Part shown: piece after piece, positions 51,601 through 58,743 of the stretch
Layout: each line of letters opens with the position of its first letter
How positions within the stretch are numbered: the first letter of the stretch is position 1
IMG/VR virus record: IMGVR_UViG_3300021962_000107
Coordinates: 1-61,100 of that record
Length of the DNA: 61,100 nt
Strand: one strand, 5' to 3'
Source of the DNA: a virus
Translations under genes and position numbers: made by a program
Notes under the pieces: model-generated
What the model was told of the DNA's origin: nothing
Databases searched by the model: none
What the model saw: only the letters and a program-made list of their open reading frames with translations

Positions 51601-51948
51601 GGTAGGACTTATTTAATTCTTGCAGGTGCAAATAGAATATCGGAAGCTATTCCTATTGATGAATTAAAAGATCATAAAGATAGTCCTCTTATAAAATTTT
51701 TAAATTATAAGCAGATTCCATTTGCAAATGATGAACACTTTGTGCTATCATTTACTCCAAGAGTTACTAAGGCTGGAAAAAGAATGGCTAATATGATTGT
51801 TGCAGATGCTTCAAGAGAAATGACTGCAGTTATGGTTTTCCCAACAATGTTCTCAACTGGATATATGAAATGCCAGCCTGGAAAAGTAACAAAAATAAAT
51901 TTTGGTGAAACAAAAGAAGGAACAATTACATTGAAGGAAGTATTATAA
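48679..51948 (+). CDS. dnaE: DNA polymerase III alpha subunit (DnaE-type)
   Basis: 1089 residues. The PHP domain starts with [12 protein letters not shown] (H7, H9, H11) and continues [11 protein letters not shown]-like strands; the polymerase core has [22 protein letters not shown], catalytic FPDIDSD near 419-425 and [13 protein letters not shown] near 560-575; helix-hairpin-helix and an OB-fold domain occupy the C-terminus (about 860-1070). This is a full-length replicative polymerase, so the phage replicates its DNA largely with its own enzyme. DnaE-type polymerases are known in several actinophage groups. GAAAGG ribosome site. Followed by mazG after one base. Confidence 0.95.
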   Translation: [1089 protein letters not shown]

Positions 51949-52275
51949 ATGGCTATAGTTATTGATGAATTTGCAGCAGTATTACATGCAAATGCAAGAG
52001 ATAAAGGTTTTTGGGATGAAAATAATGGAACTATTTTTTATCTAAAGCAGCTTGCAATGGTTCACTCAGAGGTGTCTGAGGTGCTTGAGGCGATACGCAA
52101 GGAGAAGGGGGATGACCAGGTAGTGGAAGAACTAGCTGACATCATTATTAGGGTCTTAGATTTATATGCTGGTTTAGTTAGAGATGGTTATACTAACTTG
52201 TCTCTTGAAGAATCTTTAAAGTCAAAAGCTCAAATAAATACAGAACGTCCTAGAATGCATGGTGTTTTAGCATGA
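51949..52275 (+). CDS. mazG: MazG-like NTP pyrophosphohydrolase
   Basis: 108 residues. The helix pair QLAMVHSEVSEVLEAIRKE and VVEELADIIIRVLDL holds the EExx(x)...ExxD metal site of the MazG/all-alpha NTP pyrophosphohydrolase family. Such phage enzymes hydrolyse (d)NTPs or lower alarmone levels. ATGA overlap with recA, so translation is coupled. Confidence 0.88.
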   Translation: MAIVIDEFAAVLHANARDKGFWDENNGTIFYLKQLAMVHSEVSEVLEAIRKEKGDDQVVEELADIIIRVLDLYAGLVRDGYTNLSLEESLKSKAQINTERPRMHGVLA

Positions 52276-53285
52276 CAAAAATAGATATAGATGATTTCTT
52301 GTCTCAACTAGATCCAAAGTTGCGTAAAAAGATTACAAGTGGAGACACTATTGAAATAAACAAGCAAAAGACACCAAGTATTAGTTTGAATAATGCACTT
52401 AAGGGTGGGTTTGGGTATGGTCGTCAGGTTCTAATTTGGGGAAATAAGTCTGCAGGAAAGTCTTCATTCTGTTTACAGATGATTGCTGATGCTCAAAAAG
52501 ATGGAAAGATTTGTGCGTGGATTGATGCAGAGGCATCCTTTGATCCAGAGTGGGCAAGAAAACTTGGTGTTGACGTTGAGCAGTTAATTTATTCAAATGC
52601 TAGAAGTATGAATGAAATGGTTGACGTTGGTGTTCAGTTAATGAAGGCTGGAGTTGATATCTTAATTGTTGACTCTATCTCTGCATTGCTTCCTGCTATC
52701 TACTTTGAAAAAGATTCAGAAGAGCTTAAGCAATTAGAAAATACTAAGCAAATTGGTGCAGAAGCAAGAGATATGACAAATGCAGTAAAGATGCTTAACT
52801 ATGCAAATAACAATGATAAGCCAACCCTTCTTGTATTGATTTCTCAACAAAGAAATAATATTGGTGCAATGTTTGCTTCTCATCAGCCAACTGGTGGTCA
52901 TGCTGTTAAGTTTTTTAGTAGCACAATTGTTAAACTTTGGTCAAGTGAATCTGACAATCAGGCAATCAAGGGAAAGATCGTTTCAGGAGATAAGATTATT
53001 GAATCCAAGATTGGTCGTGTAGTTAATTGGCACGTTGATTTTAACAAGACTGGTCCAGCTTTTGTCGCAGGGTCTTATGACTTTTACTTTGATGGAGACG
53101 GCTCTATGGGTGTAGATAAGATTGCTGATCTTGTTGATACCGCAGAATTAGTTGGGGCAATTCAAAAGGGTGGTGCTTGGTACACTGTAGGAGAAGAAAG
53201 ACTTCAGGGTAGGGCAAAGGTTATTGAATGGCTTAAAGAAGATCCAAAAAGAGTTTCAGATTTAGAGGCAAAGTTAGATGTATAA
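52272..53285 (+). CDS. recA: RecA-like recombinase
   Basis: 337 residues. Walker A is G57-NKSAG-K63-S64, Walker B VDILIVDS near 128-135, and QQRNNIGAMF with TGGHAVKFFSS equivalents of the L1/L2 DNA-binding loops. Residues DAEASFDPEWARKLGVD match the RecA core. It lacks most of the RecA C-terminal domain and has a short N-terminal helix. It likely drives recombination-dependent replication or repair together with the nearby nucleases. Overlaps the following small gene by eight bases. Confidence 0.93.
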   Translation: MTKIDIDDFLSQLDPKLRKKITSGDTIEINKQKTPSISLNNALKGGFGYGRQVLIWGNKSAGKSSFCLQMIADAQKDGKICAWIDAEASFDPEWARKLGVDVEQLIYSNARSMNEMVDVGVQLMKAGVDILIVDSISALLPAIYFEKDSEELKQLENTKQIGAEARDMTNAVKMLNYANNNDKPTLLVLISQQRNNIGAMFASHQPTGGHAVKFFSSTIVKLWSSESDNQAIKGKIVSGDKIIESKIGRVVNWHVDFNKTGPAFVAGSYDFYFDGDGSMGVDKIADLVDTAELVGAIQKGGAWYTVGEERLQGRAKVIEWLKEDPKRVSDLEAKLDV

Positions 53286-53439
53286 AGACTTCTCTGAATA
53301 TAGAGGAAAGTTTTTTTGCCACACATGTAAAGAACCTGTGTTGATTGCAAGATTTTATAAAAATACAACAATGGATTTAACGTGGCTATGCTCTAAAAAA
53401 CATTTGTCAAAAGTTAACTTTAATAGCAAGGGGTACTAA
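53278..53439 (+). CDS. Zinc-finger microprotein between recA and nuclease
   Basis: 53 residues from ATG 53278, which overlaps the end of recA. FFCHTCKEPVLIARF (C14, C17) and LTWLCSKKHLSK (C38, H42) form a four-ligand zinc ribbon pattern. Its TAA overlaps the next ATG (TAATG), so it fits perfectly between two coupled genes. Function unknown; DNA or RNA contact is likely. Confidence 0.72.
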   Translation: MYKDFSEYRGKFFCHTCKEPVLIARFYKNTTMDLTWLCSKKHLSKVNFNSKGY

Positions 53440-53738
53440 TGAGTGAGCGTTCTGAACTAAAAAGAGCAGGTCTTAAGGCTCATAAAAACTCTGGAAGAGG
53501 TGCTGTTAAGGCTGATGGCAGTGATGATTACTTTGTTGTTGATGTAAAAGAATATAGTAAATCATTCTCTATTAGTCAAGATAATTGGGCTAAGATAGTT
53601 ACAGATACTTTAAAGGTAGATAGATCAAAAAATCCAGCACTAATGCTGGTTATTGGAGAAGGTAATAAAAAAGTTAGACTTGCCGTTATTGAATGGGAAG
53701 TGTTTGAAGAATTGAGGAACAATGGAGACAACAGTTGA
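53439..53738 (+). CDS. Small PD-(D/E)xK-type nuclease / resolvase-like protein
   Basis: 99 residues. NSGRGAVKADGSDDYFVVDVKEYSKSFSIS has D26/D29/D30 and V34-D35-V36-K37, fitting the D...(D/E)xK site of small Holliday-junction or archaeal Hjc-like nucleases; a helix NWAKIVTDTLK and two strands follow (LMLVIGE, LAVIEWEVF). Its location among recombination genes supports a DNA nuclease. A RuvC-like resolvase is also present downstream, so the role may differ. Confidence 0.7.
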   Translation: MSERSELKRAGLKAHKNSGRGAVKADGSDDYFVVDVKEYSKSFSISQDNWAKIVTDTLKVDRSKNPALMLVIGEGNKKVRLAVIEWEVFEELRNNGDNS

Positions 53739-54039
53739 TTTATTAAATCAGGTAAATGGATTTAACGAAATATCTGAACACATGCAAGATGAAGAGTTGA
53801 CTCAAACTCTTGCACTTGTTGCAAAACTTATATCTAAGCCAGATGTTCCAGCATCAATTGGAGTTGAACTAATTGTAAAGTTACAAGCATATTCTGCTAA
53901 ATTTGCAATGCTCGCTTCCTGGTATACTAATGTTAAGAAAGATGAAAGAGCAAAGAAGAATATTTATTATTCTGCAAAAGAAGCGACAGATCGCTTAGTA
54001 GACGCATTGAAGTATGCAGTTAGGATTAACAATGGCTAA
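53722..54039 (+). CDS. Helical protein of unknown function
   Basis: 105 residues from ATG 53722, overlapping the nuclease gene by 17 bases. Mostly helical: NEISEHMQDEELTQTLALVAKLI, then AYSAKFAMLASWYTNVKKDERAKKNIYYSAKEATDRLVDALKYAV in segments. No motif recognised. It is translationally coupled to both neighbours, so may be a subunit or accessory of the nuclease pair. Confidence 0.72.
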   Translation: METTVDLLNQVNGFNEISEHMQDEELTQTLALVAKLISKPDVPASIGVELIVKLQAYSAKFAMLASWYTNVKKDERAKKNIYYSAKEATDRLVDALKYAVRINNG

Positions 54040-54811
54040 GAGCCTTATTAATAAGTTGGTTGAAAAGCCAAAGAAGAGTGAAGAAAGTTTAATCAATAGT
54101 CAGGAGATTGTTGATAAAATTAAAGAAGGATATGCTTTACAAAGAAAATCTTCATTTAAAAAAAGAGATAGCTTTACCCCTTCAACATTAACTTATGGTG
54201 CAGGAAAGTGTCCAAGATTTTGGTACTTGTGGTTTGAAGGAAATGAATCAGATGTAAAGACTGATTGGTACTCAGTTGCAAATATGGATAGTGGTACTGA
54301 TCGCCATGGGCGTATTGAAAAGGCTATGGAGTCTGCAGGTATTCTTGTTACTAATGAAGAACGTTTATCTTATCAGGATCCACCAATTTCAGGTAGGACT
54401 GATGCCATTATTAAATGGAATGATATGGACATTCTTACTGAAATTAAGACTCTTAATGAGGACTCTTTTCATTATTTAAATGTTAAAGGAGAAGCAAGAA
54501 AATATCATGTTGAGCAACTTCTTATCTATATGAAAATTCTTAAGAAGAGTTTTGCATTTCTTGTTTATGAGTCAAAGAATAGTCATGAACTATCTATGTT
54601 TCCTGTAAAGCTTAATGAGCATTATAAAAACTTTATAAACTATTTCTTTGATTGGATGAGAGAAGTTAAAAAGGCTTTTGATGATGGTCTTCTTCCTGAA
54701 AACCCTTATCGTTCAAACTCTAAGGTATGTAAGAGTTGTGACTTTGAAACAGTATGTCGCACAAAGCCAAAGGGTGATATTAAAATAGCACCTAGGAAAG
54801 ATCTTGAATAA
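54032..54811 (+). CDS. Cas4/RecB-like exonuclease with iron-sulfur cluster
   Basis: 259 residues from ATG 54032. Cluster cysteines are C60 (KCPRFWY) and C233, C236, C242 (VCKSCDFETVC); nuclease residues are H92, D124 (SGRTDAII), E137 and K139 (LTEIK), and Q162 (VEQLLIYM). This is the full Cas4/AddB-type PD-(D/E)xK 4Fe-4S nuclease set. Family members degrade ssDNA ends and are common near phage RecA genes. No CRISPR array is present, so it is a recombination enzyme rather than a Cas protein. Confidence 0.88.
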   Translation: MAKSLINKLVEKPKKSEESLINSQEIVDKIKEGYALQRKSSFKKRDSFTPSTLTYGAGKCPRFWYLWFEGNESDVKTDWYSVANMDSGTDRHGRIEKAMESAGILVTNEERLSYQDPPISGRTDAIIKWNDMDILTEIKTLNEDSFHYLNVKGEARKYHVEQLLIYMKILKKSFAFLVYESKNSHELSMFPVKLNEHYKNFINYFFDWMREVKKAFDDGLLPENPYRSNSKVCKSCDFETVCRTKPKGDIKIAPRKDLE

Positions 54812-55097
54812 ATTTTGTAAACTATGTGACGAACAGTTTCAGACAAATAATAAGAATCAAATTTATTGTTCTGCTGAATGTAGAAGTTCTGCAACTAAAG
54901 AAAAGATTATGCAAAGATACAAGGTTTCAAAAGCAAGGTCTCGTGCAAGTAAGTCCAGAAGGTGTGCTGGTGGATGTGGTATTGAAATTAGCATTTACAA
55001 CGATGTTGGCTTTTGCAATAATTGCATGATGAGCAAAAGAAAGCTAGACCAAACTCTTAAAGATATTAAAGGATTTTTTGACTATGAGCAAAAATAG
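54804..55097 (+). CDS. Double zinc-finger protein
   Basis: 97 residues from TTG 54804, with AGGAAAG upstream; overlap with the nuclease gene is eight bases. Two Cys modules: FCKLCDEQFQ with YCSAECR, and RRCAGGCG with GFCNNCM, separated by a basic helix (KIMQRYKVSKARSRASKSRR). Similar proteins occur in many actinophages next to RuvC-like genes; function unknown. DNA or RNA binding is likely from the basic linker. Confidence 0.78.
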   Translation: MNKFCKLCDEQFQTNNKNQIYCSAECRSSATKEKIMQRYKVSKARSRASKSRRCAGGCGIEISIYNDVGFCNNCMMSKRKLDQTLKDIKGFFDYEQK

Positions 55098-55671
55098 TTG
55101 GAAAGATATTGGCAAACCAAGTAGATTCATATCTATTGATGCCTCTTCAACATCAGTTGCTTTTGCAATTTTTGAAAACAACTGTTTAATTAAATTTGGT
55201 AAAGTAAATTTTGTTGGAAAAGATCATTATCAAAAAGCTGGGGATGCTTGTAAAAAACTCACTCCATTAATAAAAGATTTTAATGTAAAAGCAATGGTTA
55301 TTGAAAATACAATTTTTGCAAATTCTCCAAAGACATCTATGCAACTAGCCTTAGCACAGGGGGCAGTTGTTAGTGCTGCATACCTTAATGGAGTAAAAGA
55401 TATATATCCATGTGTCCCAGTTGCTTGGCAAAACTGGATTGGAAACAAGGTTTTGACAAAAGAAGAAAAAATGTCATTAAGAAAAGAAACACCTGGAAAA
55501 TCAGAATCATGGTATAAAAATAAGGAAAGAGAGTTTAGAAAGAATAGGACTATTAGACTTATTAATATAGAATTTATGACAGATGTTAGTGATAATGATG
55601 TTGCTGATGCAATCGCAATTGGCTGGTATTCAACTAATAATTGGAATAAAATAAGCAAACTTGACTTGTAG
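55084..55671 (+). CDS. RuvC-like Holliday junction resolvase
   Basis: 195 residues from ATG 55084; TTG 55078 is possible. The RNase H-like acidic residues D19 (ISIDASSTSVAFAIF), E74 (MVIENTIF) and D172/D175 (DNDVADAIAIG) are in place. It would cut branched DNA before packaging. Overlaps the zinc-finger gene by 14 bases. Confidence 0.85.
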   Translation: MSKNSWKDIGKPSRFISIDASSTSVAFAIFENNCLIKFGKVNFVGKDHYQKAGDACKKLTPLIKDFNVKAMVIENTIFANSPKTSMQLALAQGAVVSAAYLNGVKDIYPCVPVAWQNWIGNKVLTKEEKMSLRKETPGKSESWYKNKEREFRKNRTIRLINIEFMTDVSDNDVADAIAIGWYSTNNWNKISKLDL

Positions 55672-55675
55672 AGGA

Positions 55676-55681
55676 TATAAT
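55676..55681 (+). promoter_or_regulatory. -10 box for probable leaderless HTH microprotein mRNA
   Basis: TATAAT ends six bases before ATG 55688. A GAGG lies too far upstream (about 13 bases) to be a ribosome site for it. Confidence 0.45.
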
Positions 55682-55687
55682 GATAAT

Positions 55688-55840
55688 ATGAAGATGTATG
55701 CTAACGAAAATTGGTTAAGAAAAAGATTTTTAATAGATAAAAAATCACCAGAGGACATTGCAAAAGAGTGTGGAGTTTCTGTAGAAACCATATATGTCTA
55801 TCTTGGAAAATTTGGACTAAGAAAAAGTAGGAGAAAGTAA
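55688..55840 (+). CDS. HTH microprotein
   Basis: 50 residues from ATG 55688; the stop overlaps the next ATG. Residues 20-46 (PEDIAKECGVSVETIYVYLGKFG) form a clear helix-turn-helix of the resolvase/transposase or sigma region 4 type, with a very basic C-terminus (RKSRRK). Probable DNA-binding regulator of the packaging-side genes or of itself. It heads the transcript that leads to terminase. Confidence 0.75.
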   Translation: MKMYANENWLRKRFLIDKKSPEDIAKECGVSVETIYVYLGKFGLRKSRRK

Positions 55841-56175
55841 TGGCTGAATACCCAGACTATGCATTATTTAGAAATGCAAATGAAGATAAGTTTGAAAAAA
55901 TTCTTGAACTTTCTAAAACTGCTCCAGCTGGATACAACATTCTTGCTGCATGTTTAGATATTACAGAAATGCTGCTTGAAAAAAATGTAGCATATGGAAA
56001 CTCTGCACTTAATCCTATTAGAATTTTTAGTGATGCAGATGACATGGAGCAGTTAAATGTTCGCATTGATGATAAGTTAAATAGAATTAAAAATAAAAAG
56101 CTTTATGCAGGTGACAATGACGAAGATGATTTAATTGGATATCTTTTATTAAAGAAGGCTAAAAAGCGTGGCTAA
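55840..56175 (+). CDS. Phage protein resembling DUF1599-type nucleotide-modification domain
   Basis: 111 residues. LDITEMLLEKNVAYGNSALNPIRIF followed by EQLNVRIDDKLNRIKNKK is the order seen in a common phage family sometimes annotated as nucleotide modification associated domain (DUF1599-like). No catalytic role is established. TAATG overlap upstream and eight-base overlap downstream. Confidence 0.72.
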   Translation: MAEYPDYALFRNANEDKFEKILELSKTAPAGYNILAACLDITEMLLEKNVAYGNSALNPIRIFSDADDMEQLNVRIDDKLNRIKNKKLYAGDNDEDDLIGYLLLKKAKKRG

Positions 56176-56455
56176 GAAAAAGATTATTTCTAAAGATAGA
56201 TTTGAAAGAAAGTTTTCAATGATTACTGAAAGTGGTCATGAAGTAAATGAAGGCGATCTTATAAAAATTGCTGGAGAACATGGTGCTACTTTTAAGTTTA
56301 AATGTCTTGTGAAAAATCCTGCAAATGGTGTAGAATGGATAGACTGCTTTCAAATGTTTAAGGACATTTCTGGACCAACAAGGTCTTTTTATCCTGACAG
56401 AGTAAAGGCAGTAAAGAAGAGAGGTAAGCGTGTCAAGCGAAGCAGCACTAGTTAA
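56168..56455 (+). CDS. Small basic phage protein
   Basis: 95 residues from GTG 56168. DLIKIAGEHGATFKFKCLVKN, EWIDCFQMFKDISGPTRSFYPDRVK and a very basic tail (KKRGKRVKRSS) suggest an SH3-like beta barrel with a nucleic-acid-binding tail. This pattern is frequent upstream of terminase in actinophage-like genomes. Function unknown. Overlaps terS by 26 bases. Confidence 0.7.
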   Translation: MAKKKIISKDRFERKFSMITESGHEVNEGDLIKIAGEHGATFKFKCLVKNPANGVEWIDCFQMFKDISGPTRSFYPDRVKAVKKRGKRVKRSSTS

Positions 56456-56954
56456 TCATTTAGACCTTGTAAACAAGGTTGCGTCAGAGTATTTAAAAGG
56501 CTCTGATGCTTCAGAAATTTCAAAAACATTAGGAATTCCAAGAGCAAAAGTAACAGAGCTTTTGACTGACTGGAGAGTAATGGCTGCAAATAATCAAGCC
56601 ATTCATGCTCGTGCAAAAGAGGCTCTGGCAGGTGCAGATCAGCACTACTCTGCATTAATTAAAAAAGCTTATGAAGTAATTGACTCTGCAGATCAAACTG
56701 CAAACTTAACTGCAAAGACAACATCTATTAAACTTATTGCTGATATTGAAAGCAAGAGACTTGAGATGCTACAAAAAGCAGGTCTATTAGATAATCAAGA
56801 ATTAGCAGATGAACTTTTAGAAACGGAAAGAAAGCAAGAAATTCTTATTTCAATTCTAAAAGAGGTGACTTCCTCTTGTGACTCTTGTAGACCAAAAGTT
56901 TTAACTAAACTGTCTCAAGTAAATGAGGGTGGGGTTGTTGTAATTGACAATTGA
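56430..56954 (+). CDS. terS: Terminase small subunit
   Basis: 174 residues from GTG 56430. Residues 20-52 (EYLKGSDASEISKTLGIPRAKVTELLTDWR, in helices) form a winged or HTH DNA-binding domain; long helices follow (YSALIKKAYEVIDSADQTANLTAKTTSIKLIADIESKRLEML in parts). It would recognise the packaging site and load the large subunit. Identification rests on the HTH, helical layout and direct overlap with terL. Confidence 0.8.
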   Translation: MSSEAALVNHLDLVNKVASEYLKGSDASEISKTLGIPRAKVTELLTDWRVMAANNQAIHARAKEALAGADQHYSALIKKAYEVIDSADQTANLTAKTTSIKLIADIESKRLEMLQKAGLLDNQELADELLETERKQEILISILKEVTSSCDSCRPKVLTKLSQVNEGGVVVIDN

Positions 56955-58728
56955 TATTAGCGAGTTTATGGAGGCTCTTGATGAATCTCCATTCGCAGAA
57001 ACTCCAGTAGACGTAAAAACATTTGTTGAAGGCGAAAAGTATTTAAATCAACCGCCACTTTCAGAGTATCAATATACTTTAGTTGAGTGCATGAGTCAAA
57101 TCTATAAAGAAAAAGATTTGATTAGATTTATGGGTGAAGAAGCAGGTAAGCAACATTTTAAGAAGTATACAAAGAATGAAGTTATTATGCAGCTTGGAAA
57201 GGGAAGTGGAAAAGACTTTTCTTCAACAGTTGGCTGTGCATATTTAGTTTATAAACTACTGTGCTTAAAAGATCCTTCTCGTTATTTTGGTAAGCCAACA
57301 AATGATGCCATTGATATTATGAATGTTGCCATTAATGCTCAACAGGCAAAGAACGTTTTCTTCAAAGGATTTAAGACAAAGATTACTGGATCACCATGGT
57401 TTGCAGGAAAGTTTGACCCACCAAAGATTGATAGCATAGAGTTTGATAAGTCAATTACAGTTTATTCTGGACACTCTGAAAGAGAGTCTGCTGAAGGTTT
57501 AAACTTAATACTTGCAATTCTTGATGAGATATCTGGTTTTGCAATGGAGTCTGCTAGTGGAAACGATCAAGCTAAGACTGCTGACAATATTTATAAAGCG
57601 TTTCGTGGATCTGTAGACTCACGTTTTCCAGATTATGGAAAAGTTGTATTGCTATCATTCCCTCGTTTTAAGGGTGACTTTATTACAAGTAGGTATGAAG
57701 ATGTTATTGCTGAAAAAGAAACTGTTGTAAGGTCTCATGAGTTTATAATTAATCCTTTACTTTCAGAAGATGATCCAAGTAATAAATTTACTGTTGAATG
57801 GGATGAAGACATTATTAATTCATATAGGATTCCAGGAGTATTTGCTTTAAAGCGTCCAACTTGGGAAATTAATCCAACAAGAAGTATTGAAGATTTTAAA
57901 ATTGCATTTCTTACTGATATGGCTGATGCACAAATGCGTTTTGCTTGTATGCCAACAACCTCATCTGATGCATTCTTTAAGAATAGAGAAAAGCTTTCAA
58001 TGGCATTTAAAAAGACTAACCCAATTGATGTTTCTAAAAGAATTGAAGAATCTTTTACTCCAGATCCAGAAACAACTTACTATGTTCACGCTGATCTTGC
58101 ACAAAAGCATGACAAGTGTGCTGTTTCAATTGCACATGTTGATAAGTGGGTAAGTGTTCAATCTTTTAATAACTATGAACAGATTGTTCCATTTATTGTT
58201 GTAGATGCAATTGTTTATTGGGAGCCTAAAAAAGAAGGTCCAGTAGATTTGTCAGAAGTAAAAAACTGGATTATTAATTTAAGAAGGCTTGGCTTTAATC
58301 TAGGACTTGTTACCTTTGACCGCTGGAATTCTTTTGACATTCAAAGAGATTTGACAAGTGTTGGAATTAAAACAGAAACTCTCTCAGTAGCTAAGAAACA
58401 TTATGAAGACCTTTCTATGCTTATTTATGAAGAAAGAGTTGTTTTACCTCAAATAGATTTATTACTTGAAGAAATGCAAGAATTAAGAATTATGAGTAAT
58501 AATAGAGTAGACCACCCTAGAAAGAAGTCTAAGGACTTGGCTGATGCTATGTGTGGATCTGTTTACAATGCAATCAGTCATACAAGAAGAGAAAAAATTC
58601 AGGAAGTAGAAGTTCATACATACGAGTCTCGTTCAAAGATTGACAAAGAAGACAAAAACGTGATAAACTCTAAACCTGAGATGACAGAAGATATCAAAAG
58701 ATATCTGGAAAATTTTAATTTAATTTAG
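56944..58728 (+). CDS. terL: Terminase large subunit
   Basis: 594 residues from TTG 56944; ATG 56968 is an alternative. Walker A is G85-KGSG-K90-D in MQLGKGSGKDF, Walker B with catalytic acid is LILAILDEI near 188-196. The RNase H-like nuclease domain has VHADLAQKHDKCAVSIAH, LVTFDRWNS and KSKDLADAMCGSV. It pumps DNA into proheads and cuts the concatemer. The gene is far from portal, which suggests that the genome ends or a permuted circle separate them. Confidence 0.93.
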   Translation: MTIDISEFMEALDESPFAETPVDVKTFVEGEKYLNQPPLSEYQYTLVECMSQIYKEKDLIRFMGEEAGKQHFKKYTKNEVIMQLGKGSGKDFSSTVGCAYLVYKLLCLKDPSRYFGKPTNDAIDIMNVAINAQQAKNVFFKGFKTKITGSPWFAGKFDPPKIDSIEFDKSITVYSGHSERESAEGLNLILAILDEISGFAMESASGNDQAKTADNIYKAFRGSVDSRFPDYGKVVLLSFPRFKGDFITSRYEDVIAEKETVVRSHEFIINPLLSEDDPSNKFTVEWDEDIINSYRIPGVFALKRPTWEINPTRSIEDFKIAFLTDMADAQMRFACMPTTSSDAFFKNREKLSMAFKKTNPIDVSKRIEESFTPDPETTYYVHADLAQKHDKCAVSIAHVDKWVSVQSFNNYEQIVPFIVVDAIVYWEPKKEGPVDLSEVKNWIINLRRLGFNLGLVTFDRWNSFDIQRDLTSVGIKTETLSVAKKHYEDLSMLIYEERVVLPQIDLLLEEMQELRIMSNNRVDHPRKKSKDLADAMCGSVYNAISHTRREKIQEVEVHTYESRSKIDKEDKNVINSKPEMTEDIKRYLENFNLI

Positions 58729-58743
58729 TAGAAATGGAAAATA

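Noticed and set aside
54032-54811. Cas4-like gene as evidence of a CRISPR system
   Set aside because: No repeat-spacer array or other cas gene is present; Cas4-like nucleases are common in phage recombination modules.
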